The notes beneath the pieces were generated by a model. It saw only the letters and a program-made list of their open reading frames with translations. It had not been told where the DNA came from and searched no databases. Below, in pieces: positions 19,831-32,520 of a stretch of DNA of 64,000 nt (the stretch's first letter is position 1; each line of letters opens with the position of its first letter). A program made the position numbers and the translations under genes. Origin of the DNA: Adiantum capillus-veneris (lineage: Eukaryota; Streptophyta; Polypodiopsida; Polypodiales; Pteridaceae); the NCBI GenBank assembly GCA_014529385.2, contig CM043957.1, positions 89,554,881 to 89,618,880 of the forward strand. The letters run 5' to 3'.

Positions 19831-20582
19831 TCTCTCTCTATTTTATTTTTTAATGTACAATTTATCATACTCTATATATCACCTTTTCTTTTTTTCTTTT
19901 TCTAATGTTTAATATTAGTGTTTACTTTTTTTCTCTTTTTGTATGTCTATTTTTCTTTCTCTAGTTTAACATACACATCTGTCACACATCAATTCACTTT
20001 AAATTAACACTAAGTTAACATTAACCAGACAAGAAGTTTAATGTCTAGGTGTCATGTTTAATTTGATTTTTTCTCTCTACTTAAACATTTATTTAACATC
20101 AATCATGAAATCTATGCTAATCTCTACTTTTAACATTAATTTAACATTAACCATCAAATCTAAGCTAATCTCTCTTTCTCCCTCTCCTTTTTCTTTCTCC
20201 CTAATTACACACCAAGCAAGTAAGCAAGTATCTACAAACTAATCACACACCTACAACAAATAATCAAACAAGCAACGTGAGGTCAACCAAGCAAGCAAGA
20301 AGCACTTACACCAAACATGAAAGAGGTACAAAATCTTTGAATCTAACTTTTTTAATGTGTGTGTGTGTTTAAGACAATTGGGGGGGGGGGGGATTGTGTA
20401 GAAGCTTACCTCTTGTGTTCTTCTAGCATTCGAGTCTTCTTGCAGTCCTCTTGTGTAGAGCCCTCTTGTAGTCCGCCCTCTCCTCTCCAACAATCGTTGA
20501 GTGATGGAGCACTTCACCAAAGATTGATTGTGTGTGTGTGTCTGTGAAGGAAGGAGAGTCTCTCCTTTGGCCACCCCATTTT

Positions 20583-20625
<43 letters not shown>

Positions 20626-20930
20626 CAAACGCGATAAAGGGCCGCGGTAAATGTTTTGAAAGTTTTATAGTGCAACCCAACATCCACTTGATGTTGTCAC
20701 CTCAAGCAACTCACACATTAAAGAAGAAAGCCTGAACGCCCTCTGCGCCCACAGATCCTAGCTTCCCTACGCACGGTCGTTTGCCGCCCTTGCTGAGGAC
20801 ACCCCCCCCCCCCCCCCCCCCCCCTCCCTCTAAATCTCGGTGAGACGTTTCTTTGCTTGCTTCGATGCCCGAAGACACCTCCCATTCAATTTTGAAAGGG
20901 ATCTTGCGTGATTCTCACCTTTTTCAGAAT
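19831..20930. repeat. AT/CT-rich spacer with homopolymer and CT runs
   Basis: Contains AACATTAA-type AT-rich sequence, a poly-G run (20380-20392), a CT run (about 20585-20623) and a poly-C run (about 20802-20824). Arg-Glu-rich and Ser-Leu-rich frames here are translations of the microsatellite. No gene seen. Confidence 0.8.
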
Positions 20931-22934
20931 TTATGCCAATTGGTACCCGCTACTACCTCGAATCAAATTAAAATATGGATAGTGGAAAGTGTCCACAACC
21001 ACTGATTTTTTTCTTGTTTTTAATGAACTAAGTGTCAACTTTTAGGCTCTTCATCAATCACTCATAAAAAACTAATCTATGCCTAAATGATCCTCAACAA
21101 CAAGTACTACATCCCAAGCCACCTCTACAGAGCTGAAAATGACACTCCTCATTTATATGGTTTCTAAAAGATGATATTTTTCTCTAGGTATTACCTCACT
21201 CTATCCTATTTCATATATAATGAGAACTACGTACATAATTGTCAATCCATGGGTCATAGCTAACACGAATAGTGTATGGAGGCTACAAGAGGTAGTCAAT
21301 ACCTTGGAAAACACTCTCAATCCTCCCTGCCTTATTTAGATAACAAAAGCTTATTATCACATTGATAAAAACAAATCATGGTAGTTTTCTAAGCTACCAA
21401 GCTTCAAACTGCATCAAACTTATAGGATAAGTATAGAGAGTCCAGATGCACATTCCTAGGGTTTCAAATCCACTTTTTGACCACTTGCAAAAAAACAATT
21501 AGTATTTATAGGGCAGATTTGACCTAGGGGCAAATTTGACCTAATCGCTTTTGGTTTAGAATGCACTTAGAAGCTTAGCTTTGATACTCGAATACCTCTC
21601 CTGTGGCTAAAATACAATTTTTATGCTTAAATATTGAGTTATGAGCTGATTAGCAAGAAGATCAGTCTTATGTTGTTGCGTAGAGCTTTCACCTATGAAC
21701 ATGTAGAAGTAGACAATGCTTCAAAGAGACAATCCATGAGGGAGATACACGCATCAGAAGATAGAAGGAGAGTACACAATACTCAAAGACAACGACATAC
21801 AATTCATTATCCAGAAACTTCAAGAATTTTTACAAAAGTTGGCTTTATATCTTAGTAAAAGTCTATAAATGATGGTTTTGACTCAAACTTGGGGCAAATT
21901 GGGGTTGGAGATCATATTTGAGTAATAAACACTTACAATTTGGAAGCCTAAGGCCCCAATTACCAAATATACATTTTCGAATCAATAAAAGAAAGTACAA
22001 GATTTGAACTCCATGGGATTTGCATTCATAAATAGAGATGGAATTACAACTTTTGGGATCATTATGATGGGAAGTAGTAGCTCTGTTAGCTTGTGTGCTA
22101 ACACCAAACCAAACCAAATAAAGGGTATGGTTTCTCCCCTCGAGGGAAAAGTTCAAGTTGGCAACATGCGGGGCGATGCCAAGAGCTTGCATTTGTTGTC
22201 ATGCAGAAGTATCTAGTTGCAGGACATTGGGGCCTGTAGAGGGGTGTGTAGGCAAAGGGGCATCGTCTTTGGGTTGGAGAGGATGGGAATGCTAGTAAGC
22301 AAAACTATTGGAGAAGTAGCAAAAAACCTTTGGCTCAGGGCGTGGGGGCGAAGCCTCGCATCCTTGGCATAGCTCACCCAATGCAATGTTATGATGATCT
22401 TGTAGGGGGTGGTTTCTAGCTGCTTGAAAGGAGTGCAAGTTAGGAAAAGCGCTTGGGAATGGATGCGAAGCGTGAAGAAAGAGTGAGGGTGTTTACACAC
22501 ATTGGTGCCTACCATCTCGCATAAGGAAAATGGCAAGAGGGGTGCTAACTATAAAGCACCTCCTTAAACTTGTAAAGCTGTGACCGGTATGGAGCTTATT
22601 GGTTAGATGCCTTAGTTGCAAGCAGGCTTTTGGGTTTAACCATTTGGCGCACCATATCGGTTTTGGACAGGGTGGCAAAGGGTGCCCAAAGCTTGGGCGG
22701 CCCTTTTTTTGCGGAGCAATCAAGTGTGTGCATTCTGTAAGTGACATCAACAGGATGCTCCTACGTCTTGGAAGCATCTTAGCAATGGTGGTGTGCAAAC
22801 TACCTGAGAGTGAAGTGGATGTGACATGGTGGAGGCTACAGCTTGCAGAGAGGCCTTAGCTAAAATTTGATTGGGCCAAATATTAAAATTGAAAGGCCAT
22901 AAAATAGTTGACTGTATTGCGGGATTTGGAAGCT
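20931..22934. other. intergenic sequence, no gene recognised
   Basis: Two kilobases of mixed sequence upstream of the kinesin gene. Frames up to about 109 codons occur on both strands but none has a recognisable domain or a consistent exon pattern. Confidence 0.6.
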
Positions 22935-22944
22935 AGCCGTTGGC
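22935..22944 (-). promoter_or_regulatory. candidate MSA (G2/M) element upstream of kinesin
   Basis: Minus-strand GCCAACGGCT matches the mitosis-specific activator consensus YCYAACGGYW at nine of ten positions, with the AACGG core intact, about 300 bp before the kinesin ATG. MSA elements bind three-repeat MYB factors and act in either orientation. NACK1-type genes are known G2/M genes. Only one copy was found. Confidence 0.45.
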
Positions 22945-23240
22945 CACAATGGTTTGAAACGTCAAAATATGAAATGAGGAGTACCTGAGTCCTGACCTTC
23001 TCTGCTTTCGGTGTTGGAAAATACGCTCAACGCCATCGCCACAAAGCTTCAAAACGAATAGGTAACATCGTGCAGAATTGGGCGTGAAAGGGCCTGAACT
23101 CTAACAGCTCGTAGCCCTCCCGGAACTCTCTATGTCCAGATCTTCTATGCAGCGTCCAGTAATGGTGGTCTAGCTACCATCAATTCTACAAAATTTCATG
23201 GTTCAACAACTCCCAACTTTAGCTTCCTCACTAACACTTC

Positions 23241-26200
23241 ATGGTAAGCATGAGCTCAGAAGGGGGCACTCCCATGTCTTCATGTTCTCGAGCTCGGGAT
23301 AAGATCTTTGTGACGGTCCGCGTGCGGCCTCTCAGCTCCCGTGAGACATCTCAAAACGATGCATCTGTTTGGGATTGTATGGAATCCAAAACAATTTCTT
23401 TTCGGATGCCTCTGCCTGATCGGTCCCCACATCCAAAATGCTACACTTTTGGTAAGGACATTTCCTCTCTGCAAATTTTTTTTCTGTAGTAATTATGATT
23501 TGCTTTGTATTATATTTGGTGCTTATGCCTGCACATTGTGCCCCATCGCCCTTGCTTTGCACTAACTGAGAACACATCTTTGATGAGTTTTGCTATCTGT
23601 AGATGTGCCATCCAAGTTGGCCAAGAGAGAGTCACAAGGCTATTGTGGAGTTGCCGTGGCAACAGCCTGGTTAATGCCCATAAAATGCAAGCATAGTCAC
23701 CTTCATATATTGTGGAGTTGCCGTAGCTGGAAGCCTAATAAGCAACAGCCACATTTTTTGATAATGGTTAATGCCCTTAAAATGCAAGCAAGCATAGTCA
23801 CCTTCATATATTGAGAAGGGGCTGACAATAACAATAGGAGATGTCTGTCTTTTGTCATCAATTTTTGTTCTTGAAAGCCATCTTTATGCATAACCGATCT
23901 CCTTTCACAGGTTGTCTAACAAAATTAGCCCTTGATTTCATGTAAATATGCTAGGATGGCATTAAGACACTATTCACATCTTATGCATTTGCAGACAGAG
24001 TCTTTGGTCCAGACTCAATGACACAGCATGTGTATGAGAAAGGAGCTAAGGATATTGCACTCTCGGCCCTCACGGGACTGAATGGTAATAAAGATGATCC
24101 AAGCGATTGCAAGCTGTCATTTTGTTTGAAGCTTGTCACCCAGCCTCTCAGAGAATATAATTTTTGAACCGAACTGTCTATGTTCTGCAGCAACAATTTT
24201 TGCATATGGGCAAACTAGCAGTGGCAAGACCTTCACAATGCGAGGCATAACCGAGAATGCAATTCGAGACATTTATGCCTACATGGAACAGGCATGCCGC
24301 ATTATATCGTAAAAAGATTCAAATTTTTTGTCTTATTTGTCTTTCATGTATCATGCATTCTAATATTTAAGTGAATATGCCGTGATTCTTGTGCAGCGCA
24401 GGGATAGGAACTTCATTCTAAAAGTTTCTGCACTTGAGATTTATAATGAGGTGGTCAAAGACATGCTGAATATGGACAGCGGTCCTCTCAGACTTTTAGA
24501 TGACCCAGAGGTACGCCAACACTTGCTCCTCTTTATAAGAACCAAAATATGCTCAGTGTTATGGAGTTTCTTCCACAATAATGATGCCCTGATGTCCTTA
24601 CACAGAAAGGAACAGTTGTCGAAAAACTAGTTGAGGATGTTGTGCGAGATATCAACCACTTGAAAGACATCCTGGCAGTTGTTGAAGGTAAAATGAAGAT
24701 CATTATTGTCCTATAAGGGCAGAGTTTGACAGAGTGTGAACTTTGAGCTACATTTTAAGGCTGCTTGGTTATGGTCCTCTATCCACAGCCCAGAGACAAG
24801 TGGGAGAAACCCTTTTGAATGATAGAAGCTCAAGGTCTCATCAAATCATAAGACTTGTAAGCTCCTCTGCTTTACCTTGTTATTTTCTAGGCCATTGAAA
24901 TCGGCTGGCCTTTTGCTGAATCATCTCTATGTTATATTATCACAGACCATAGAGAGCTCTCCCCAAGGCTTAATCCAAGGAGGTTTTGTCAACTCTCTGG
25001 TTGCCAGCCTAGTAAGTCTTTTCAGTTTGGTTGGTAGCTAGCGTTTTCTAAAGTCAATAGCATTGCCATCATGCTAATGCATACTTTTTTGGACAGAATT
25101 TCGTAGATTTGGCAGGTAGTGAGAGAGCGTCGCAAACACTTTCGGAAGGAGCCAGGCTGAAGGAAGGCTGCCATATCAATAGAAGCTTGCTCACATTGAC
25201 TACCATCATCCGGAAGCTTAGGTATGTGAATGAGGTCATAAACTGAGGACAGGGTTTGTCTCGGATAGAATGTTCATAACATGAATTGAATTTGTGCAGT
25301 GGCCAGGGCAGAGGAAAGAGTGGACACCTACCATATAGAGACTCCAAGCTTACACGCATACTGCAAAATGCCCTCGGTGGGAACGCACGCACTGCCATTA
25401 TTTGCACTATGAGTCCAGCACAGAGCCATGTTGAGCAATCAAGAAACACCTTGTTCTTTGCTATGCAAGCAAAGGAAGTTGTAAATACTGCTCGGGTGAA
25501 CTTGGTAAAGATACAAGCTCACTCCTACATGTAGTTGAGCTAGGTTTTTGCTGTCTTATATTAGGCAGTGTGATTGTTGGATCTTTTTGGTTGAACTTGC
25601 TGCTCCTCCAAAACATCAGGTGGTATCAGACAAAGCTCTTGTAAAACAGCTTCAAAAGGAGGTGGCTCGTCTTGAAGCAGAATTGAAAGTTCCTGAGACT
25701 GTAAATCCATGTCCAAGAGATGCTGAAGCTCTGTTGCATGAGAAAAATGCAGAGATACAGCAGGTATGCAGTCATGGCAGAATATCATTCATGGGCGAAA
25801 CTAAGATGGAGGCCATGGAAGTGTGGTTCTAATGACATTCAAGTTTGCAGTTACGTGCAGAGATGAAAGAACTTTACCTGCAACGGGATCGAGCACAAGC
25901 GCGTCTAGATGAGATCGTGAAGAAGATTGAAAATGAAGGAGCACGAGCAGCGGTACCTTCTTTTTTGGTGCTGGCTTGTCTAATACAAAGTTTTATCTTC
26001 ATATCAGCTACCTAGGTAATTTTATTTGTCACTTGACTTGCAGGAGCAAGGAAGCCCGTTGCCATGTCCATACTCATTGTCACCAATTGTGCCACAAACC
26101 TGCACCAAGAGTCTTAGTCTGCTGCCAAGTCCAAACAAAGGAGATGCATCTGAGGAAGAATCAAATCTCTGTGTTTGGAAAAAAAGCCCCCTTGGCCAGA

Positions 26201-28233
26201 AATCTGTGCGTAGGTCGTCTACAATGCGACAATCAGCAACTGCTTCCTTGATGCTTGTGGAGGAGATAAGGAAGCTGGAGCATTTGCAGGATGAACTAGG
26301 TGAAGATGCTGGCCGTGCCTTGGAAGCTTTACAGAAGGAGGTCGAATGTTTACGACTTGCACAAGCTGGCATGAATCAGGATGCTGCGACAACCATTGCT
26401 AAGCTTCAGTCAGAAATTCGCAACTTGCCTTCTTTAAAAGCAAGTAAGACAGTTGAAGAGGGGACCTTGCCAAATAATAGGCTCCTTGCAGGTAATGTTA
26501 GTATTTCTCTCAGAGAGGAGATTAGTAGGCTTCAAGCCATAGGAGAGGCAGATCAACGTGCTGCTGATGCTACCATTGCCACCTTGGAAGAGCAGCTCAA
26601 CAATGTGCAAAAATCCTTGGATAATCTTGTCTTGAAATCTAAAGGACAAATCGAGGAGACCTCCCCCGTGCAGGTAAGAACACCTTGTCGAAGAAAGCCC
26701 CAAACTCCTTTATCTGTTGGAAGCAGCAACAATAAGCGGACTGTTGGAGCAGAGTCACTAAGCTCACCAAGAGCAAGACGAGTTCTGGCATTCCAACACA
26801 ATGAGAATAATCCACCAAACACTGCAAAAGAGAGCAGGTTTTCAGGAAACCCAAGGCAAACTCCCTCAAGGAAGAAACAAGACTCAGAAATTGGCATATC
26901 CATCAAGGAAGGCACACCAAAGCATCAGAAGACAAACTCACTAGATCTGAAGAAAATGCAAAGCATGTTCAAGACTGCAGCTGAAGAGAACATAAGAAGC
27001 ATTAGAGCTTATGTCACCGAGCTTAAAGAGAGAGTGGCCAAGCTCCAATATCAAAAGCAACTGCTGGTCTGCCAGGTAAGATGATAACCTTACTTCTGTT
27101 TGAGTATTAATCTTCAAGCATCTAAGTTGTTTACATTTCACTTTTTGTTTATACATGGTCACTTCGACCCGAATCATGTGACTTTCTGAGGCTGTCTTCT
27201 ATCTGAAGGTATTGGAGCTTGAAGCAAATGGAAATGTCATAGAGGATGATGATGATGTTGAGGTAGTTTATGTGGATGAGCCAACAGCACTTGACACTCC
27301 AGCCCTGCCTACAGACTGGGAGTCTCAATTCCAAGAGCGAAGGATGCAAATAGTGAAGCTATGGGATATCTGCCAAGTTTCGATCATCCATCGTTCACAA
27401 TTTTTTTTGCTTTTCAACGGAGATTCTGCTGATGAAGTTTACATGGAAGTCGAGCTTCGGAGGTTGACATGGCTACAGGAGCACTTCTCTCAAACAACTC
27501 ATTTGAGCATGGAAGGTGGGTGCGAGGAAGACGAACCATCGGCAAGTCTTGCTGCTAGGTATGTGATAGCTCTAAACGCTTGTTTTGATATTGGAATGTA
27601 GCATGGAGGGGGAATTTTTCATGGACTATAGGAAAAGGAAGTCACCTATCTAGCTGCAGAACATTCCTGCTTGTTCAATTCCACTCCAAAACACATTCAC
27701 ATTTGATAACATCATGTGTTGAAGCCTTCATCATGACATCCCTTGCCTCACTAACCATTGAAATATGATGGTATGTTCATTAGAACGAGCTTTTGAGGGT
27801 CCAGTAGAGAATTACTGTTGGCATGTATTTTTTTTGTGCTGTTGCCAAATGAGCAGGAAAAGCTAGCTCTTCTAATCTGTGATGCAATCGTGACAGCTCA
27901 CATGCTTTAAAAAGGGAGAGGGAGCAGTTCGCAAGACGGATGAGAGTGCGATTAACAGAGGAGGAGAGGGAAGAAATCTATTGCAAGTGGGATGTTGCTC
28001 TGGACTCCAAGCAAAGAAAACTGCAGGTGGCTCATAAAGTGTGGACTGATGTAGAAGATTTATTTCACATTGAAGAGAGTGCTCAGCTGGTTGCCAGAGT
28101 TGTAGGCTTTTGGGAGCCAGGAAGAGAGGCTTCTAAAGAGATGTTTGGTCTTACTTTTGCTCCCCTTAACACCAAGCAGCCATGGCTGCTTGGGTGGAAT
28201 TCCTTCCTCAACAATCTAAATCTTACTCTCTAA
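23241..28233 (+). CDS. NACK1: kinesin-7, NACK1/HINKEL type (14 exons)
   Basis: Exons: 23241-23451, 23995-24084, 24191-24291, 24397-24510, 24606-24687, 24789-24856, 24946-25011, 25097-25221, 25300-25504, 25620-25763, 25851-25952, 26044-27075, 27209-27558, 27897-28233. The joined length is 3027 nt, 1008 codons plus stop, with every junction in phase. The motor domain (about 1-354) has the P-loop GQTSSGKT (107-114), switch I NDRSSRSH (210-217) and switch II DLAGSE (248-253). A coiled coil follows ([13 protein letters not shown]). Residues about 741-785 ([19 protein letters not shown]...) match the coil that binds the MAPKKK NPK1 in tobacco NACK1, and 781-1008 match the NACK C-terminal DUF3490 domain. 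The family moves to the phragmoplast midzone and activates the MAPK cascade needed for cell plate growth. TPCRRK and QTPL are CDK-like sites. Family length is about 960-975, so this copy is slightly longer. ATG 23250 is an alternative start. All introns are GT-AG except intron 3 (GC-AG). Confidence 0.93.
23636..23812 (+). repeat. diverged tandem duplication inside kinesin intron 1
   Basis: ATTGTGGAGTTGCCGT ... AATGCAAGCATAGTCACC occurs twice in succession (about 23634-23708 and 23709-23811). The second copy carries extra bases. Confidence 0.75.
24292..24396 (+). other. GC-AG intron of the kinesin gene
   Basis: Exon 3 ends ATGGAACAG and the intron starts GCATGC rather than GT. It ends GTGCAG before CGCAGGGATAGG. 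The phase-0 join (MEQ-RRDR) is required by the kinesin protein pattern, and no GT nearby preserves it. GC-AG introns are a known minor class. Confidence 0.85.
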
Positions 28234-28974
28234 GATGCGATCCGGAATCCCATCCTCACAGTAATCTAAGAGACGATCCGGTCTGCTCCAATGTCTTACT
28301 GGATTTTGCTTTACATCCCTGTATTCACTCTCTCACCCATTCTTTCATTCCTGGTCTTTCAGGAAACTGGGGCTTGTGGGCATTCAAGGAAGCTTGCTTG
28401 CCCAGAGAGTATCATTTAAAAGTACATGACCTGTAGTTTCTGAATGTAATGTCAAGAATGTAGCCTCCCAGCTTGCAGATTTGTAGGGCAGGGCATTGGC
28501 ATTTCCCTCCCAAACATGAATGTACATAAGTAAAAGTCAGCTCTGCGAAAGAAGGCAATCGAATTGGGCATCATCTCAGTAGTGTTGATTGTGTCAGCAA
28601 TTTAGCAAAGTATGCCGTGAACTTGCATCTATTGTGACAGTCTTTCATTGGTCTTGCTAGCTTTAAACACTAAAATCATTGCCTCATCTGTTGTGCCTAT
28701 GGTTTGACTTCTTTCATGACCTTCTCTTAAAATGAGGTGATATTTGCTACATATGATAAAATGAGAAAAATATTTGGACGACATCTTTTGCTCTCCTTAG
28801 ATTGGTTTGGTCAGTTTAAAAAAGTAAAAAAAGCATTGCCCACGAAAGAAGAACATTTTTTTTTTTGCCTATGGTTCAGCTTCTTTCATGAACTGTTATA
28901 AAAATGAGGTAAAGTGGTCACACCAACAATAATATGATTAAGAACAAAAGCGAGTGTGATGAGCATGCTAGCAC

Positions 28975-29045
<71 letters not shown>
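28234..29045 (+). other. 3' UTR and flank of kinesin, ending in GT/GA microsatellite
   Basis: Non-coding sequence after the kinesin stop. A plausible 3' UTR extends a few hundred bases; no polyadenylation site could be fixed. A compound (GT)n(GA)n microsatellite lies at about 28976-29045. No other gene. Confidence 0.6.
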
Positions 29046-29051
<6 letters not shown>

Positions 29052-29377
29052 AATTACACCAAAAGGTTTACTAAGAGATTTGATAGATTAAAGATTGCAC
29101 AATATTTTGTACATATAGCAGTCGTTCTTTCTTTGATAGACTTTTTTTTTTTTTGGCTCTAGAGGTGTTAGGGAAGACATCTGTCCTAGCTAAGTGCAAA
29201 CATCAATGAAGAGAGAGAGAGAGAGAGAGACTCTTGGACTCTTGTGTGCAACTTAACATGCCATTTCTGCTAGGCCATGTGTCCTCACATGCTCACTAGA
29301 TGATTAGACTACTCATTGTATTAGAGGTAATGCTCATAGAGTTTGAGAGGCCTAGACCAAAGGCCATAATCCCAACA
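29046..29377 (-). repeat. 3' LTR fragment of an internally deleted copia-like element
   Basis: On the minus strand it begins TGTTGGGATTATGGCC (29377), the common TGTTGGGA start of plant copia LTRs, directly after a purine tract AAGTCCAAGGGGAAGATT (29396-29413). A short duplication repeats TTCCCTAATCCCAACA around the boundary. The far end is lost in GA repeats. Confidence 0.6.
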
Positions 29378-29394
29378 ATCTTCCCTAATCCCAA

Positions 29395-29414
29395 CAATCT
29401 TCCCCTTGGACTTT
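29395..29414 (-). other. copia-like polypurine tract
   Basis: Minus-strand AAAGTCCAAGGGGAAGATTG immediately before TGTTGGGATT is a typical PPT/3' LTR junction. Confidence 0.6.
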
Positions 29415-29599
29415 GGACTATACTAAAACAAGCTAAATTGAAACTCAATGCCACATAAGTTTAGTAGTGACTAAATGGTGGTCTCAACTCATATGGTGTC
29501 ACATAGAGTAAAGAATCATCGCCTTAAACAAAAAAGATAGTAGACCATCCATATCTCTATAACACATCAATTAAGTTGCCTTAATGACTAGAGGCAGCA

Positions 29600-30480
29600 T
29601 AGACATGGAGACAATTTTCCTCCTCTTGATCTTTGTTTTCGTCTTTGTTCTCTATAGGGTTGACTTTGCCTTTGTCTTTGTTGTTTCTGTTGCTAATGTG
29701 GCATTTTGTCGGTGGCTATACTTACTACAAAACTTGTTCTTGTGGTAAAAATGCCCTGATTTTGCACACTCGTAACACTTCCTGTTATTTGTCTTAGTCG
29801 ATGAAGATGCAATCCTAAACGATAATGCAATGAAAGCTCCTCCATTGGTTGAAGTCTTCTTTGCTTTTTTTTTTTTTTCTCTTCTTCAAATGAAGCATTA
29901 ATGACATGTTGCATGTTGCCAAGAAGGGGTTGTTTCTTTTGTTACTATGACAATGTTATCAAAATTTTCAAAACCACTTAAGAGCACACCGACCTTATCT
30001 TCCTTGGGAATTTGAAAATTGAGTAATAATACTTATCAATCATTCATTCATGAGGCTTGAAATATCCTTTCCTTATTCATTGTGACTTTGTAGAGATTCT
30101 TTTCAATGCTTATTTTGTTCATTTTCTTTTTGGCACCAAAGCGGCTCATGCTTGGATGGCCATGATGCATTTTTAGTGAAGTGCACATAATTATGTTGTA
30201 ATGAAGTGATAATTATGCCAAGAGCCTGCTTGTTTTTGGCTTGAAATTGGGCTATTTGCTCTCTGGTGAGTGTGCCTTCATCTTTATATGGCTCAACTGC
30301 CCATGATTTAACAATAGACCACAACTGTTTGCGAATAAGGTAACCTCACATCATTGTCTCCTAGGTGTGAAAACTCTCACCATTAAATTTCTCGACTCCC
30401 TTATCCCACATAGTGCAAGTAGAGTGGTCTTAGCTATTAGCAGTATGATAATGCCTCCATCTAGCCTCTTCACAAGTGAA
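29600..30480 (-). pseudogene. copia-like gag remnant
   Basis: Minus-strand pieces read as a copia Gag: WDKGVEKFNGESFHTWE-like start near 30410-30365, then EQIAQFQAKNKQALGIIITSL in 30103-30324, the usual gag middle, then a zinc-finger-like CYECAKSGHFYHKNKFC near 29715-29790 (spacing CX2CX4HX7C). Frames are broken. Pol is absent: gag leads within a few hundred bases to the PPT and LTR, so the element lost protease to RNase H. Confidence 0.65.
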
Positions 30481-30599
30481 CTTGAGCAAGATTATCCTTG
30501 TAGGTGAAAATAATAACATGCATCACAAAAATTATTGTGCCATGCATTCAAAATTTGTTATTTTTTCAAATTCAGGGGGTGCGATAAAGGAATAATTTC

Positions 30600-30838
30600 T
30601 CCTTGTTTTGTATGTTCATTAAATGTTGATTGCTTGATGTGAGCTCCTCAAGTGAGAGAGAAAATCCTTGGATAAGTGGTGGGATTAATCCCCTAAGCTC
30701 AAAGAAGCAAGTCCTCAAAAGCCTTGGAATCCTTTGCTTGCAAATGTTGCTCTATTGCAGGTGTGGGAACCCACCCTTGACAAGCTCAGATGGGTGCTCT
30801 GCAGGTGTGACAGGCCTCCAATGCAATGGCACTAGTGC
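30600..30838. other. left flank of the Tat-like element
   Basis: Unremarkable sequence ending in the target site AGTGC (30834-30838). Continuous with 43069 onward before the insertion. Confidence 0.6.
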
Positions 30839-31069
30839 TGATGACCGATTTTTGAAAATCAAAGAAAAAAAAAAGAAAAACTTATTTTTCCTCTGTCGGA
30901 GCCTTGGCGACACTGTTGGCAGGCTCGGCAATGCCTGGTCAACCTCCCGACGCTTTTACGGGCATGGCACACCCCCCCCTTCGATTGGCCGGCCTTATCA
31001 CCCTCATGCCCCCCCCCCCCCCGCTCGTCTATGCCCTAGCCTAGCCGGCCACCCTCGGTTTCAGATACC

Positions 31070-31136
<67 letters not shown>

Positions 31137-31563
31137 TAGTTTTATTCCCCGTCGGGCATCGACTGAGATATATATATATATCTCTCTCTCTCTCTCTCAT
31201 TTTCCCTACATACCTCTCTCTAATATCCTCTCTTCCCCTTACCGACACCTTGTATCACCCTCATACCCCCCCCCTCGGCCAGGCGGCGCAGCTCTCAAGC
31301 ACCCACCTCCTTCTCTCGCTTTCTCTCTCGCGCTCCCGCTGTGTCGAGCCCATAGAACAACTCCCTCCCTTGCTCTCTATGCAAGCCGGTAACCCAAAAA
31401 TATTCCCTCTCTCTCCACACCCGCTCGCCTCACCCTCGGCCTCATTCTCCCTCCCTTGGCCCGCTACCCCTACCTCTCCTCTCGTCCACACCCCCTTCGG
31501 CCATATTCCTCCCCCCCCCCCCCTCTGTTTTCTTCCCCAACCCTGGCGGACCACCGGCTTTAT

Positions 31564-31604
<41 letters not shown>

Positions 31605-31863
31605 CGCCCCGCTATCTTCACCTAGACCTACCCATCCTCTCTCTCTTGGGAGAGTGGCCCCGTAGACCATGGAAGGAATCTCTCTCTCTCTCTCTCTCCA
31701 TTCCCTTTTCATTCACCCCCCCCCCCCCCCCCCTTAATCCTCTCTCACCCATTCCGTATCACCACCCCACACCCTCACACACTCTCTTCCCCCCCGGTGG
31801 GAACCCGCCTTTGTTATATACTCCCTCTCTCTAACCCCAAGATGCCCGTTGACGAAAACAACC

Positions 31864-31897
<34 letters not shown>

Positions 31898-32031
31898 ATC
31901 ACCCTCTGTCGCCACACCCCCACCTCCCCTCTCCTTCTCCCAGACCCAGCCCGAAGGCTCCAGCGCCACACACACTCCCATCTACCCATCCTCTCTCTCT
32001 CTCTCTCTCTTTGGCGACCAACCCGCCTGCA

Positions 32032-32066
<35 letters not shown>

Positions 32067-32084
32067 GCGACCAACCCGCCCGCA

Positions 32085-32154
<70 letters not shown>

Positions 32155-32294
32155 GTCCCAGCCTCTGAAGGCGTGCAAAGAACGGAAGTTTCTCCCCCCT
32201 TATCTCCACACACACCACACACACACACACTCTCTCTCCCCACTCATCCCCTTCTCTCCCTCGAGCTCTGCACACAGCTCCAACCCGCCCGCAG

Positions 32295-32339
<45 letters not shown>

Positions 32340-32445
32340 CCTGTACAGGCGTAGCGAAAAATCTCTCTCTCTCTCTCTCACACACACACCACACACACCC
32401 CACGCTTACACACACACACACACCCCACGCTTATTAAACACACAC

Positions 32446-32520
<75 letters not shown>

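Noticed and set aside
20341-20760. Candidate secreted or Cys-rich small proteins near the poly-G run
   Set aside because: Frames depend on homopolymer and CT runs and lack any consistent signal.
22213-22859. Overlapping frames of about 100 codons upstream of the kinesin
   Set aside because: Frames on both strands overlap each other, none has a known motif, and none joins to the kinesin by phase.
26671-26680. Possible internal donor site (CAGGTAAGA) in kinesin exon 12
   Set aside because: Reading through keeps the frame and yields conserved-looking sequence with CDK-like sites; no matching acceptor is needed.
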